From IMG/VR virus record IMGVR_UViG_3300050821_003082, positions 1 to 40,239 of that record: a stretch of DNA of 40,239 nucleotides; one strand, 5' to 3'. The notes beneath the pieces are model-generated. The model was not told the origin of the DNA. It did no database searches and saw only the letters and a program-made list of their open reading frames with translations. The DNA is from a virus. Below are positions 1-5,946 of the stretch, one piece after another (the first letter of the stretch is position 1; each line of letters begins with the position of its first letter). Made by a program: the position numbers and the translations under genes.

Positions 1-97
1 ATTATTATTATTAATATTATTATTATTATGTCTCGCTGTAGCGAGGGGGGGGGTCTCGCTGTAGCGAGGGGGGGGGTCTCGCTGTAGCGAGGGGGGG
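1..97. repeat. Left copy of 97-bp exact terminal direct repeat
   Basis: The first 97 bases are identical to 40143-40239: the (ATT)n tract followed by two and a half 23-bp repeat units. The minus-strand gene that starts at 405 stays open through the junction when the two copies are merged. The repeat is therefore best read as the overlap of a circular assembly of 40142 bp, not as a biological terminal repeat. Confidence 0.9.
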
Positions 98-405
98 GTA
101 TTAGTATTCGTTATTTCCATTTTATCTATTTCTGTAGATAAAACATTCACTATAAATCTCTGTTCGCCTTTTATAACTCTTTTCATCACTCCTGCATTTT
201 CAAAGAATTTAAAAGCATGGGAAATAGTAGAATCTGATTTCATCCCTGTTCTTTCTTTAATCGCTTCATTAGAAAGATAGCAAGATTTACCGCTATACCA
301 AAAATGGAAAATAGTTTCATAAAACTTTAACAATTGAATTGTTAAACCTTCTAATTGCATTATTTGATTTGGAACAGTAAAAAATGATTGTTGATAATTA
401 CTCAT
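1..405 (-). CDS. Winged-helix replication initiator-like protein, N-terminal part (continues at 40142-39984)
   Basis: Joined across the circle (405 to 1, then 40142 to 39984) this is a 187-residue protein starting MSNYQQSFFTVPNQ. Residues 1-100 form a helix-rich domain with a winged-helix look (SNEAIKERTG, then SDSTISHAFKFFENAG), typical of phage and plasmid replication initiators. Residues 102-126 are encoded by the three 23-bp repeats. Because 23 is not a multiple of 3, each copy is read in a different frame (PPSLQRD, PPRYSET, PLATAR). An Asn/Ile tract from the (AAT)n run follows. The start overlaps the stop of the upstream gene by 8 bases, suggesting coupled translation. By analogy with lambda O the protein would bind the repeats in its own gene. 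The fold is judged from sequence pattern only. Confidence 0.65.
   Translation of the reverse strand, partial: MSNYQQSFFTVPNQIMQLEGLTIQLLKFYETIFHFWYSGKSCYLSNEAIKERTGMKSDSTISHAFKFFENAGVMKRVIKGEQRFIVNVLSTEIDKMEITNTNTPPSLQRDPPPRYSETPPLATARHNNNNINNNN
31..98. repeat. Three 23-bp tandem repeats with internal dyad; candidate replication origin
   Basis: Units start at 31, 54 and 77 and are 23, 23 and 22 bp long. Each holds the dyad CTCGCTGTAGCGAG (6-bp arms, 2-base centre) followed by a run of 8-9 G. They abut an (ATT)n tract at 1-30. The block lies inside the coding sequence of an initiator-like gene. Lambda has the same arrangement: dyad-containing iterons inside gene O beside an AT-rich stretch. 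The origin role is inferred from this architecture. The copy number may be wrong, because the assembly breaks here. Confidence 0.6.
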
Positions 406-646
406 TGGATGCCACTCCTTGACCTGGGTATATTTTACGTAAAATAGATAATGTTTTTTCTATTGATAAATTAAAATGCTCGGCTATTTGTTTGAAGCTA
501 ACTATGGAGGTATTTAATGATTGAATATAAGCCCATACACCAAGAGCTTCCAAATCATCAAATTTCTGAATTTCTTCATTTGAAAATGTTGTAAAGGACG
601 ATTCTTCCTTAGTTATCGTTTGAAAATCTAATTTTTCGATACTCAT
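398..646 (-). CDS. Small helix-turn-helix protein of the replication operon
   Basis: An 82-residue protein starting MSIEKLDFQ. I chose the ATG at 646 because GGAGAG sits 7-8 bases upstream; the longer reading from 676 has no such site. Residues 35-75 (LEALGVWAYIQSL, FKQIAEHFNLSIEKTLSILRKI) match the pattern of a helix-turn-helix or wHTH domain that senses or binds DNA. Its stop overlaps the start of the initiator-like gene, so the two form one operon. It could be a copy-control or accessory initiator protein; the exact role is not visible. Confidence 0.7.
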   Translation of the reverse strand: MSIEKLDFQTITKEESSFTTFSNEEIQKFDDLEALGVWAYIQSLNTSIVSFKQIAEHFNLSIEKTLSILRKIYPGQGVASNE

Positions 647-677
647 AAAAATTCTCTCCGTATAAATTTTAAACAAT

Positions 678-1267
678 AGAAAACAACGCCTCCGAGTGGA
701 AGCGTCGCATTTTTGAGAAAAAGTGAAATAAAGTTGAAAATACCCCGTCTGGGGTCTTGTGCCGTGGTGAAGGCTAAGTTACTATTTTGCCCATATCGGG
801 CAGTTAAGCGCTCGCTAGCACAGACTCTCCAACCAAGAAGATAGGTGCTGGCGGGCGAACCCGCTAATATCATAATCAAACCCTGTATAAAAACAATCCA
901 ACATCTCGCTCGCCTTGAGCTTCAATGCAACTTTTTTCAGTAATAGGTAAAAAACCCCGTATAGCGCAAGAGAATGGCCTAAATTCGAGAGATTGTAAAG
1001 AGGTAATGGGGTAGGGAGGCAATAGGCCAGAATTGAACTGGCTAGAAAACCTGTTTCACGCGCTAGTTAATGATGGCCGGTTTTCGTTGCTAGCACCTGC
1101 GTGTCACGTCCACGCCGCTATTGCCATAAATTGGTGGCAAGCAAAGGACTTTCACCCTCCGTCCCTTTTGGGGTCGTGTACCGCTCGCCGTAAACTATTG
1201 GCCTATTTTCCCTAGGCTCCCTTCTTGGTGCTTACGTTCTCACCAGAGAGGCTAAGTATCGTCAGCC
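678..1267 (-). ncRNA. Candidate large structured non-coding RNA (about 590 nt)
   Basis: This stretch holds no credible gene. A minus-strand transcript is bounded by an extended -10 promoter at 1274-1282 and the terminator at 680-707. Long-range complements are 832-840 with 1221-1229 (9 bp), nested in 825-829 with 1246-1250 (5 bp), and 1021-1029 with 1198-1206 (9 bp). Local hairpins include 788-802 (TGCCC/GGGCA), 851-864 (GCGGG, UUCG-type loop on the minus strand, CCCGC) and 742-755 (ACCCC/GGGGT). The 5' end GGCT can pair with AGCC at 1250-1253. Size and phage context recall the ornate phage RNAs GOLLD and ROOL, but I recognise no family motif. One helix (814-821 with 845-852) pairs better on the plus strand, so strand is probable rather than certain. 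Confidence 0.6.
680..707 (-). terminator. Intrinsic terminator of the large RNA
   Basis: On the minus strand ACGCTTCC (705-698), loop ACTC and GGAGGCGT (693-686) form an 8-bp stem, extendable to 10 bp, followed by TGTTTTCT. The stem is fully paired only on the minus strand, using a G-U pair; the plus-strand version has an A-C mismatch. It lies 32 bases before the SD-preceded start at 646, so read-through here could also feed the replication genes. Confidence 0.65.
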
Positions 1268-1273
1268 AAGAAA

Positions 1274-1282
1274 ATTATATCA
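1274..1282 (-). promoter_or_regulatory. Extended -10 promoter for the large RNA
   Basis: On the minus strand the sequence reads TGATATAAT: a perfect TATAAT (1279-1274) with the upstream TGn motif of extended -10 promoters. No good -35 box lies 16-18 bases upstream, which is usual for this promoter type. Transcription would start near the G at 1267. Confidence 0.65.
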
Positions 1283-1299
1283 TGAGTATCTGAAATGCG

Positions 1300-1327
1300 T
1301 TGACTTATTTTTAATATTCAATAATAT
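1300..1327 (+). promoter_or_regulatory. Promoter of the plus-strand regulator operon
   Basis: TTGACT (1300-1305), a 16-base spacer and TAATAT (1322-1327), 34 bases before the ATG at 1361. It is back to back with the promoter of the large RNA, so the two transcripts diverge from about 70 bp of DNA. Confidence 0.6.
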
Positions 1328-1335
1328 CCGCAATA

Positions 1336-1347
1336 TAATAATTATTA
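1336..1347. promoter_or_regulatory. 12-bp perfect palindrome, possible operator
   Basis: TAATAATTATTA is a perfect palindrome just after the expected start of the plus-strand transcript and 13 bases before the ribbon-helix-helix gene. Such proteins often repress their own promoter through short palindromes, so autoregulation is a reasonable inference. AT-rich palindromes also arise by chance. Confidence 0.4.
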
Positions 1348-1360
1348 AAAAGGGTTCAGA

Positions 1361-1534
1361 ATGTCCAAAGAGGATAAAACAGGAAAAGATGTAAAGTGCA
1401 GAGTGTCCAAAGAAGTCTGGAAGAAACTAAAAGTTCTTTCAGTGATGAAAGAGATAAAAATGTCAGAATTGGTCATTCAGGTACTTGAAAGCTTTGTTAG
1501 CAAGAAAAAACTTGAAGGAGAAGAAGTATCATGA
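1361..1534 (+). CDS. Ribbon-helix-helix DNA-binding protein (57 aa)
   Basis: The protein begins MSKEDKTGKDVKCRVSKEVW. The pattern VKCRVSKEVWKKLKVLS (strand, then helix) and IKMSELVIQVLESFV (turn and second helix) is that of an Arc/CopG/MetJ-like ribbon-helix-helix repressor, which binds DNA as a dimer. AAGGG lies 7-8 bases before the ATG. It is the first gene of the divergent plus-strand operon and overlaps the next start (ATGA). It probably controls the divergent promoters beside it. Confidence 0.75.
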   Translation: MSKEDKTGKDVKCRVSKEVWKKLKVLSVMKEIKMSELVIQVLESFVSKKKLEGEEVS

Positions 1535-1647
1535 AAACATTAATTGTAGCTACATTAATCTTTATATCAGCAATAACACCAGTAATGGCCGGAAATAATG
1601 GTAATCCAGTAAAATGCAGTCCAGAAACGCCACATGATTGTGAATAA
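1531..1647 (+). CDS. Small secreted peptide (38 aa)
   Basis: A clear signal peptide (MKTLIVATLIFISAITPVMA, likely cleavage after the second Ala) is followed by an 18-residue mature part with two cysteines, ending HDCE. The start overlaps the previous stop as ATGA. The product would be a short periplasmic peptide. With the membrane protein that follows it may form a surface or exclusion module; that role is inferred from context only. Confidence 0.6.
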   Translation: MKTLIVATLIFISAITPVMAGNNGNPVKCSPETPHDCE

Positions 1648-1650
1648 ATA

Positions 1651-1851
1651 ATGTTATTCTATTTAATATCCACAATTATAGGCAGTTATTTCTTAATTAG
1701 CACTATTGGACTTATATCACCAAAAGCTGCAAATATATGTCTTAAATTATATAACAACACGGAAAGTAATATTGAGAGAAATAAATTTACATGGGTTTTA
1801 ACGCTCACATTATTTATGATCTATTATTGCTATCTTTGGTTTAATGTTTAG
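1651..1851 (+). CDS. Small membrane protein with two transmembrane segments (66 aa)
   Basis: Two hydrophobic stretches, residues 1-25 and about 47-65 (WVLTLTLFMIYYCYLWFNV), flank a polar loop with several Asn, Glu and Lys. The gene starts 3 bases after the secreted peptide gene. It is not next to the endolysin, so a holin role is unlikely. Superinfection exclusion or another envelope function would fit, without direct evidence. Confidence 0.6.
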   Translation: MLFYLISTIIGSYFLISTIGLISPKAANICLKLYNNTESNIERNKFTWVLTLTLFMIYYCYLWFNV

Positions 1852-1949
1852 AATTCATGGCCGAAGATACTATTCAATGCTCCGGCTAATTACCATGCAC
1901 AGAGCGAATGGGAAAATAGGCCACCAAATAAATAAAAAGGATAATGAAA

Positions 1950-2282
1950 ATGAGTAAAATGTTCCTTGTGAAAAGTGATCATGAGAGAGAGGATATAGGA
2001 GATATTATTATTAATCTCGATAAGATTTTAACAATTAGATCAGCCATTAAGAATGATGAGTATGTATTGGTAGCCGATTATACTTCAGATGATCATGTTA
2101 GAGCATGGTTTAGAAGTAAGGAAAACTTAATTGCCACACTAAAAAGTATTCTTGTAGCGATGGATTCTGATCCTAATATTGCAGATGAATATGTTTTAAT
2201 GAAGGATAGAGGAAATGATAAGACAGAAAAAGTTTTGTCCGCTTTAAAAGAGTTAAAAGGAAAACTTGAGAATATAAAATAG
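1950..2282 (+). CDS. Unknown soluble protein (110 aa)
   Basis: Two ATGs are possible, at 1944 and 1950. AAGGA at 1937-1941 sits 8 bases from 1950 but only 2 from 1944, so I prefer 1950 (MSKMFLVKSDHERED). The N-terminal half alternates short strands (IIINLDKILTIRSA, EYVLVADY) and the C-terminal 20 residues are a lysine-rich amphipathic helix. No family is recognised. It is the last gene of the plus operon. Confidence 0.6.
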   Translation: MSKMFLVKSDHEREDIGDIIINLDKILTIRSAIKNDEYVLVADYTSDDHVRAWFRSKENLIATLKSILVAMDSDPNIADEYVLMKDRGNDKTEKVLSALKELKGKLENIK

Positions 2283-2286
2283 TTTA

Positions 2287-2373
2287 TGGTCGGTTGAATA
2301 TTAGAACTAGAAGTGCATTTAATTATTATATTGAATGATGAACACACTTACTTATTTCTGATTCAATCGGCCA
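2287..2373 (+). repeat. Long imperfect inverted repeat between converging operons
   Basis: TGGTCGGTTGAAT (2287-2299) can pair with ATTCAATCGGCCA (2361-2373) over 13 bp with two G-U pairs, enclosing about 60 nt. It sits between the converging plus and minus operons and could slow transcription or protect the 3' end. No U-run follows, so it is not a classical terminator. Confidence 0.35.
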
Positions 2374-2387
2374 CCAATTGTATTCAA

Positions 2388-2546
2388 TTACAATAATCTA
2401 TGCCCACATTTGGAACATATTATGTTGAAGCGGATACTTCTAAATATCGACCCATCGGGATAATAGGTGTAATTGTAATCATCTAGATCATCTTTTTTAT
2501 AATCGTGCCCAGACCACCAGCATTTAAGCCTACCTAGAATTCTCAT
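2388..2546 (-). CDS. Zinc-ribbon microprotein (52 aa)
   Basis: It begins MRILGRLKCWWSGHDYK and ends IICSKCGHRLL. The layout, a Cys and a GH motif near the N-terminus, a middle that shows the value of some text-like loop, and a CxxCGH close to the C-terminus, is common in small phage proteins that hold one zinc. It overlaps the end of the upstream gene by 17 bases and is the last gene of the early minus-strand cluster. Function unknown. Confidence 0.6.
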   Translation of the reverse strand: MRILGRLKCWWSGHDYKKDDLDDYNYTYYPDGSIFRSIRFNIICSKCGHRLL

Positions 2547-2688
2547 TTATTTCTTTTTCATCCTTATCGGCACATTCCTGTGAGCAGTAAATGTAATAAC
2601 CGCCTGGGTCACGATTCTCATTGACATCCTTTCCGCAATATCCACACCAGAAATCATCATTAGGATCTGCATCTATTGGTCTAGCCAT
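2530..2688 (-). CDS. Zinc-finger-like small protein (52 aa)
   Basis: It begins MARPIDADPNDDFWCGYCGK. Cysteines are arranged CxxC, then CSQEC after about 24 residues, fitting one zinc site. The composition is acidic. It overlaps genes on both sides, as usual in this cluster. Such proteins often bind host enzymes during early infection, but no specific partner can be named. Confidence 0.6.
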   Translation of the reverse strand: MARPIDADPNDDFWCGYCGKDVNENRDPGGYYIYCSQECADKDEKEINENSR

Positions 2689-2917
2689 AAATTAGTCTCC
2701 AATAAAACATAATTACATTCCTATAGAATCTTGTGAAAATACCAGGTTTTTTAGCGTCAGATTCTTTGGTAGCCCATAATGAAAAACAATTAGAGCATCG
2801 GTATTCTGTTATATATTTATATCCAGTGTCTGTTATCTTGTTTTTATTAGATATAAAGTATCCTTGTAATTTACAGGTATGGCATTTAACTTCGTTTAAA
2901 TCTATGACCGTTGCCAT
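2681..2917 (-). CDS. Zinc-ribbon protein (78 aa)
   Basis: I place the start at 2917 (MATVIDLNEVKCHTC) because GGAGA lies 7-8 bases upstream; this ATG shares a base with the stop of the preceding gene (TGATG). CHTC and CSNC, about 27 residues apart, form a four-cysteine ribbon. A positively charged aromatic tail follows (FTRFYRNVIMFYWRLIYG). Function unknown. Confidence 0.65.
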   Translation of the reverse strand: MATVIDLNEVKCHTCKLQGYFISNKNKITDTGYKYITEYRCSNCFSLWATKESDAKKPGIFTRFYRNVIMFYWRLIYG

Positions 2918-3093
2918 CACATATTCTCCAGAAACCATTTATCTAAACTATCAAACAATTGTTGAGGACTAAACCCCATACCTTGACCATCATGAGTTCT
3001 TAGAAAGTAAGGACAACTATTATGAAAATTAGTATCGATTATATAAAATTGGTCTGAATTACTAGGGTTGATTATTTTTATCTGTAGACTCAT
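2917..3093 (-). CDS. Unknown small protein (58 aa)
   Basis: It begins MSLQIKIINPSNSDQFYIID. It is a soluble, mixed alpha/beta-looking protein with aromatic residues and no recognised motif. Coupling to the next gene through TGATG supports that it is translated. It begins one base before the 3' end of the upstream gene. Confidence 0.55.
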   Translation of the reverse strand: MSLQIKIINPSNSDQFYIIDTNFHNSCPYFLRTHDGQGMGFSPQQLFDSLDKWFLENM

Positions 3094-3462
3094 TTAATTC
3101 ATGCTCTTTAGTAATTCTTTAGAAATTAACTCGGCATCTCTTTGTGCTTTGATTATTTGTCTGATAGATAGACAAACTTGCTTTATAATCTCTTTATGCC
3201 ATCCTTCTAGCCCATTATTTCTTTCTAAAGTAAATGCAATCATCTGCCAAACCTTGAATATATCATCCTGGCTCAATTCTTTTCCTGTCCTTCCGTCAGC
3301 AGACATAATCATTTGAGAATATGATCCATCTTCAGGAAATAATATGGATACAACCATCATCGCATCGCAAAGACCGTCATGTTCGCCTTTTATATCCTCT
3401 TTTGAAAAGTTACCTGCTACTGCATCCCATGAGTATTTTAGATTATATTTTTTATCTTTCAT
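3094..3462 (-). CDS. Unknown protein (122 aa)
   Basis: The start MKDKKYNLKYSWDAV at 3462 has GGAG 8 bases upstream and overlaps the previous stop as TAATG. The sequence is mostly helical (FKVWQMIAFTLERNN, WHKEIIKQVCLSIRQIIKAQRDAELISKELL) and probably soluble. The pattern is seen in hypothetical phage proteins of this size; no function is known to me. Confidence 0.65.
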   Translation of the reverse strand: MKDKKYNLKYSWDAVAGNFSKEDIKGEHDGLCDAMMVVSILFPEDGSYSQMIMSADGRTGKELSQDDIFKVWQMIAFTLERNNGLEGWHKEIIKQVCLSIRQIIKAQRDAELISKELLKSMN

Positions 3463-3827
3463 TATTCTTTCTCCGGTGGATTCGGAAGTGGCATCCAATG
3501 AGTTACTTTATAATAATATGAAGATTCGCAAAAATGAGTTACTTGCCAAGGATCTTCTTTTCCAGTGTATTTTCCTGACTGAATACCAGTTTCATAATAT
3601 CCTGCACAACCATGATCAAAAACCAAGACCTGCTGTCCAATTTCAGGCAATCTTATTTTAACGCTTATCCAAGGAGCATTAGCAGTGCAATCATTGCAAT
3701 TAGGCTGCAAATATCCTAAATCACCTGTATTTTCAGGCGTTAGAACTTTCTGGCACATTCCGCAAATTCTCGCCATATTACCCATTTTGAATACATCTTT
3801 TGGCAGCACACTAGTTTTAACTGTCAT
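3462..3827 (-). CDS. DUF551 protein with N-terminal zinc-binding part (121 aa)
   Basis: The C-terminal 70 residues are a clear DUF551 domain: it opens with WISVKIRLPEIGQQVLVF and closes with VTHWMPLPNPP. The first 50 residues add four cysteines (ICGMC and NCNDC), probably a zinc site. DUF551 is common in small phage and prophage genes and its function is unknown. Two more DUF551 genes occur in this genome (4005-4241 and 33169-33372). Confidence 0.8.
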   Translation of the reverse strand: MTVKTSVLPKDVFKMGNMARICGMCQKVLTPENTGDLGYLQPNCNDCTANAPWISVKIRLPEIGQQVLVFDHGCAGYYETGIQSGKYTGKEDPWQVTHFCESSYYYKVTHWMPLPNPPEKE

Positions 3828-4012
3828 TAGCCATCCTTTTTATGTAATTCAGCTTCTTCTATTATGTGGGCTTTAAAATCTTCAATAAAATCCCAAACCG
3901 AAAACTTAGCGATAATATTACTATCTTGGCTATCAAGAGAATTTAAGACCATTTCGATAGCCGCATCAAAACCCTCCCAAAAAATAATATCGCCTTTTTT
4001 ACATTCACTCAT
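3827..4012 (-). CDS. Unknown small acidic protein (61 aa)
   Basis: It begins MSECKKGDIIFWEGFDAAI and continues as amphipathic helices ending EEAELHKKDG. No domain is recognised. Its stop overlaps the start of the DUF551 gene downstream and its start overlaps the end of the DUF551 gene upstream, so it is embedded between two paralogues. Confidence 0.6.
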   Translation of the reverse strand: MSECKKGDIIFWEGFDAAIEMVLNSLDSQDSNIIAKFSVWDFIEDFKAHIIEEAELHKKDG

Positions 4013-4241
4013 TAGGCAACTCCGGCAATTCCATCCAGTGTGTAATTTTCAATTTCTTCTCATCATTCGTTAATGGCACAGAAACATAATGATAGCAAAC
4101 ATTCCAGCCTTTTTCATCGCGGTGACCACAGACAATATCTTTCTTAATTACTTGTCCATTCATGCGATAGATTTCAAATATAAACATGACTTCATGGTAA
4201 ATATCGGGGAGTCGATCTTTTACGCTGATCCATTTGTTCAT
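4005..4241 (-). CDS. DUF551 protein (78 aa)
   Basis: A bare DUF551 domain with the two hallmark ends: MNKWISVKDRLPD at the start and ITHWMELPELPNE at the end, separated by strands suitable for a small beta fold. The function is unknown. The gene lies just downstream of 4245-4472 with a 3-base gap. Confidence 0.85.
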   Translation of the reverse strand: MNKWISVKDRLPDIYHEVMFIFEIYRMNGQVIKKDIVCGHRDEKGWNVCYHYVSVPLTNDEKKLKITHWMELPELPNE

Positions 4242-4244
4242 TAT

Positions 4245-4472
4245 TTATTCCTTAAATATAGGTGGATAATTCATGGATAGAGTTTTGATAAAATGCTCTA
4301 ATAAATGTCCTTTGTGAAAGTTTAAGTCTCTTTCTATAGAATTAAGATTAATTAATATGAACATACAAAGAGCATCAAATAACTCACTTACTTGTAAATT
4401 ATCTTCAACAAATGGGAGTAAAGCAGCCGTTAATGCTTTCCCTACTTCTCTTATTTTCTTATCACTGTCCAT
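4245..4472 (-). CDS. Unknown helical protein (75 aa)
   Basis: It begins MDSDKKIREVGKALTAALLP and is predicted by eye to be almost wholly helical. GAGG lies about 6 bases before the ATG, and the 28-base inverted repeat at 4491-4518 lies just upstream. It is the first gene after the 248-base intergenic segment, so a promoter or control site may lie there. Confidence 0.6.
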   Translation of the reverse strand: MDSDKKIREVGKALTAALLPFVEDNLQVSELFDALCMFILINLNSIERDLNFHKGHLLEHFIKTLSMNYPPIFKE

Positions 4473-4490
4473 TATTTACCTCATCATATA

Positions 4491-4518
4491 ATTACCGATA
4501 ATTAACATTATCGGTAAT
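4491..4518. promoter_or_regulatory. 12-bp perfect inverted repeat upstream of 4472
   Basis: ATTACCGATAAT and ATTATCGGTAAT are perfect complements separated by TAAC. The element ends 18 bases upstream of the ATG at 4472, close to the ribosome-binding site. Its symmetry suits a dimeric repressor operator; as RNA it would form a stable hairpin in the leader. I see no U-run after it. Confidence 0.5.
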
Positions 4519-4591
4519 GGAAAATCCTTATTTTAGTTTAACTTCTATTCATTAACTCTATTATTATTCTTATATTGCTCAAATCTTAAAG

Positions 4592-4645
4592 TTATACACA
4601 AGCAGAGTTTATTTTATACAGGGATTATTCTGGTTTTGTGGATAA
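4592..4645. other. Two DnaA-box-like 9-mers in an intergenic region
   Basis: TTATACACA at 4592-4600 (plus strand) and TTATCCACA at 4645-4637 (minus strand) both match the DnaA box TTATNCACA exactly. They lie in opposite orientation 36 bases apart, inside the AT-rich gene-free segment 4473-4720. They could recruit host DnaA. About one or two such 9-mers are expected by chance in this genome. Confidence 0.4.
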
Positions 4646-4720
4646 AGTACCCTCTTTTGCTTGCTTCATGCTTTCATTTAATCTGTCAGCATTTGCTTTA
4701 CTTTTTAATAAATATTCAGT

Positions 4721-4948
4721 TTAGTCTGCATTTTGCCAACCTACTTTATTCAAACGTTCAAAATCCAGATAAGGTTCCACTTTTTTAAATTCAACATCAT
4801 TCATCATTTTATCAATATTATGAAAACCAATGTCAGCCATGTATAAAAGGACTTTATCCGGCTCATCAGGAATTTTAATTGTAAGACAACCGCCACCAAT
4901 CAAACATTTTACATCTTCCTCATCTAATCTAATTCTTAATACATTCAT
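4721..4948 (-). CDS. Unknown small protein (75 aa)
   Basis: It begins MNVLRIRLDEEDVKCLIGGG and continues with short strands and helices; the middle reads LTIKIPDEPDKVLLYMADIGF. It has no recognised domain. It is the last gene before the gene-free segment with the two DnaA-box-like sites. The start lies 7 bases after the upstream gene. Confidence 0.6.
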   Translation of the reverse strand: MNVLRIRLDEEDVKCLIGGGCLTIKIPDEPDKVLLYMADIGFHNIDKMMNDVEFKKVEPYLDFERLNKVGWQNAD

Positions 4949-4955
4949 TATTCAC

Positions 4956-5252
4956 CTATAGATTACCGATTATTTTATCTCTTCTAGGATCGGGATTTGC
5001 TTCCCAATATAGAAGCATTTGAACCTGGATTCCCTTTAATCTATTCCTTTCAATAGCATCTTCAATCGAATTTAGATCAAATTTAATAAGATTTAATTTC
5101 TTGTCAAATTCTGATGGTTCAGTACACATTATACAGAAAGATAAATCCCCAGGCTTAGGCTTGCCGTTTTTCTTAAACAATAAAGTCGATGCGTCACAAA
5201 GATAACCGCAATAGGGACAGTAATTTTCTTTTCTGAAGCGATTATCTTTCAT
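4956..5252 (-). CDS. Zinc-ribbon protein (98 aa)
   Basis: An N-terminal CPYCGYLCD and a later CIMC give a four-cysteine ribbon in the first 45 residues. The C-terminal half is a helix followed by LLYWEANPDPRRDKIIGNL. Function unknown. It starts one base before the stop of the upstream gene at 5253, so the two are coupled. Confidence 0.65.
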   Translation of the reverse strand: MKDNRFRKENYCPYCGYLCDASTLLFKKNGKPKPGDLSFCIMCTEPSEFDKKLNLIKFDLNSIEDAIERNRLKGIQVQMLLYWEANPDPRRDKIIGNL

Positions 5253-5462
5253 TTATTCTTTTCCTATATTTTCAGCATCTTCATAAAGATTTTTTCTATA
5301 CTCTAAGAGATTTTTAAATACGGATGGTTCCAAGCCAACCCAATGATTGCCACTTTCTCTTTCTGTACTGAGAACAATATGATATCCGTCAAAATTCACA
5401 TATAACCCATCCCCTAAATGCATTTTTTTTGAATATCTTTCGATAAAATCTTCTCTTTTCAT
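5253..5462 (-). CDS. Unknown small protein (69 aa)
   Basis: It begins MKREDFIERYSKKMHLGDGL. The middle is a beta-type stretch (LYVNFDGYHIVLST) and the end is helical and charged. No family is recognised. It follows 5493-5768 after a 30-base gap. Confidence 0.55.
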   Translation of the reverse strand: MKREDFIERYSKKMHLGDGLYVNFDGYHIVLSTERESGNHWVGLEPSVFKNLLEYRKNLYEDAENIGKE

Positions 5463-5492
5463 TTACTCCATACCTCCACCATTTCATAGAAC

Positions 5493-5768
5493 TTATAAAG
5501 GTTCGCTTAAAAATCCTTCAGGCAAAAATATACCTCTTTCCAAAATATCGCATGTAACCAATTGTGTGAACCATCCGCATCTTTTATCAAAACAATTATG
5601 TTCATCAGGATAAAAGCCCGTAATAATGCCAAAATTATTATTTTTTTCTCCTTTAAACATATCATAAGATTGCTTAATAACAGTCATTAGGTCGGTCATA
5701 TTCTTAACTATAACAGTGGTCTTTAATGAATCATCCAATTGACCACGGTGAAACCTAAATAAAGGCAT
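5493..5768 (-). CDS. Unknown protein (91 aa)
   Basis: It begins MPLFRFHRGQLDDSLKTTV. The N-terminal part, ending near FGIITGFYPDEHNCFD, looks alpha/beta, and the C-terminal part has three cysteines. The opening pattern, beginning with a short strand followed by LDDSLKTTVIVKNM, recurs in phage proteins without a known role. The upstream gene ends one base before its ATG. Confidence 0.6.
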   Translation of the reverse strand: MPLFRFHRGQLDDSLKTTVIVKNMTDLMTVIKQSYDMFKGEKNNNFGIITGFYPDEHNCFDKRCGWFTQLVTCDILERGIFLPEGFLSEPL

Positions 5769-5769
5769 T

Positions 5770-5946
5770 TTATGTTACTCTCCTATTCCATCTCTCTATA
5801 GCCTCATCCTCAGAATAAAATCCATGCTGCTCAATCTCGCAATTGTCGCATCTTATCCAGAATCCATCGCCCTGTTTAGCGCCAATCTCAGAAACATACA
5901 TTTCAGCTTCACTACCGCAGAATGGGCATGATTTTAATTCGCTCAT
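5770..5946 (-). CDS. Lar-like restriction alleviation family protein (58 aa)
   Basis: The order of motifs is that of the Lar family: SCPFCGSEAEM at the start, RCDNCE in the middle and EAIERWNRR at the end. Two CxxC pairs hold a zinc. Lar of the Rac prophage reduces type I restriction, but most family members are untested and often serve only as small zinc proteins. A second Lar-like gene lies at 6619-6804. The start overlaps the end of the upstream gene. Confidence 0.75.
   Translation of the reverse strand: MSELKSCPFCGSEAEMYVSEIGAKQGDGFWIRCDNCEIEQHGFYSEDEAIERWNRRVT

Noticed and set aside
31-98. CRISPR array
   Set aside because: The 23-bp repeats are directly adjacent, with no spacers, and lie inside a reading frame.
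643-879. A 78-codon open frame on the minus strand inside the large RNA region
   Set aside because: It has no ribosome site, its residue pattern looks random, it crosses the terminator, and its end overlaps the upstream edge of the real gene at 646.
1033-1215. A 60-codon plus-strand open frame inside the large RNA region
   Set aside because: No ribosome site, and its bases are used by long-range helices; the translation resembles no protein.
678-1267. Group I or II intron, RNase P RNA or tmRNA as an identity for the large RNA
   Set aside because: A minus-strand GTGAAAGTCC invites comparison with RNase P and group II introns, but I find no P4 partner, no domain V, no intron-encoded protein and no tRNA-like ends.
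1876-1955. A 26-codon frame between the membrane and the 110-residue genes
   Set aside because: It has no ribosome site and the translation gives no recognisable pattern.
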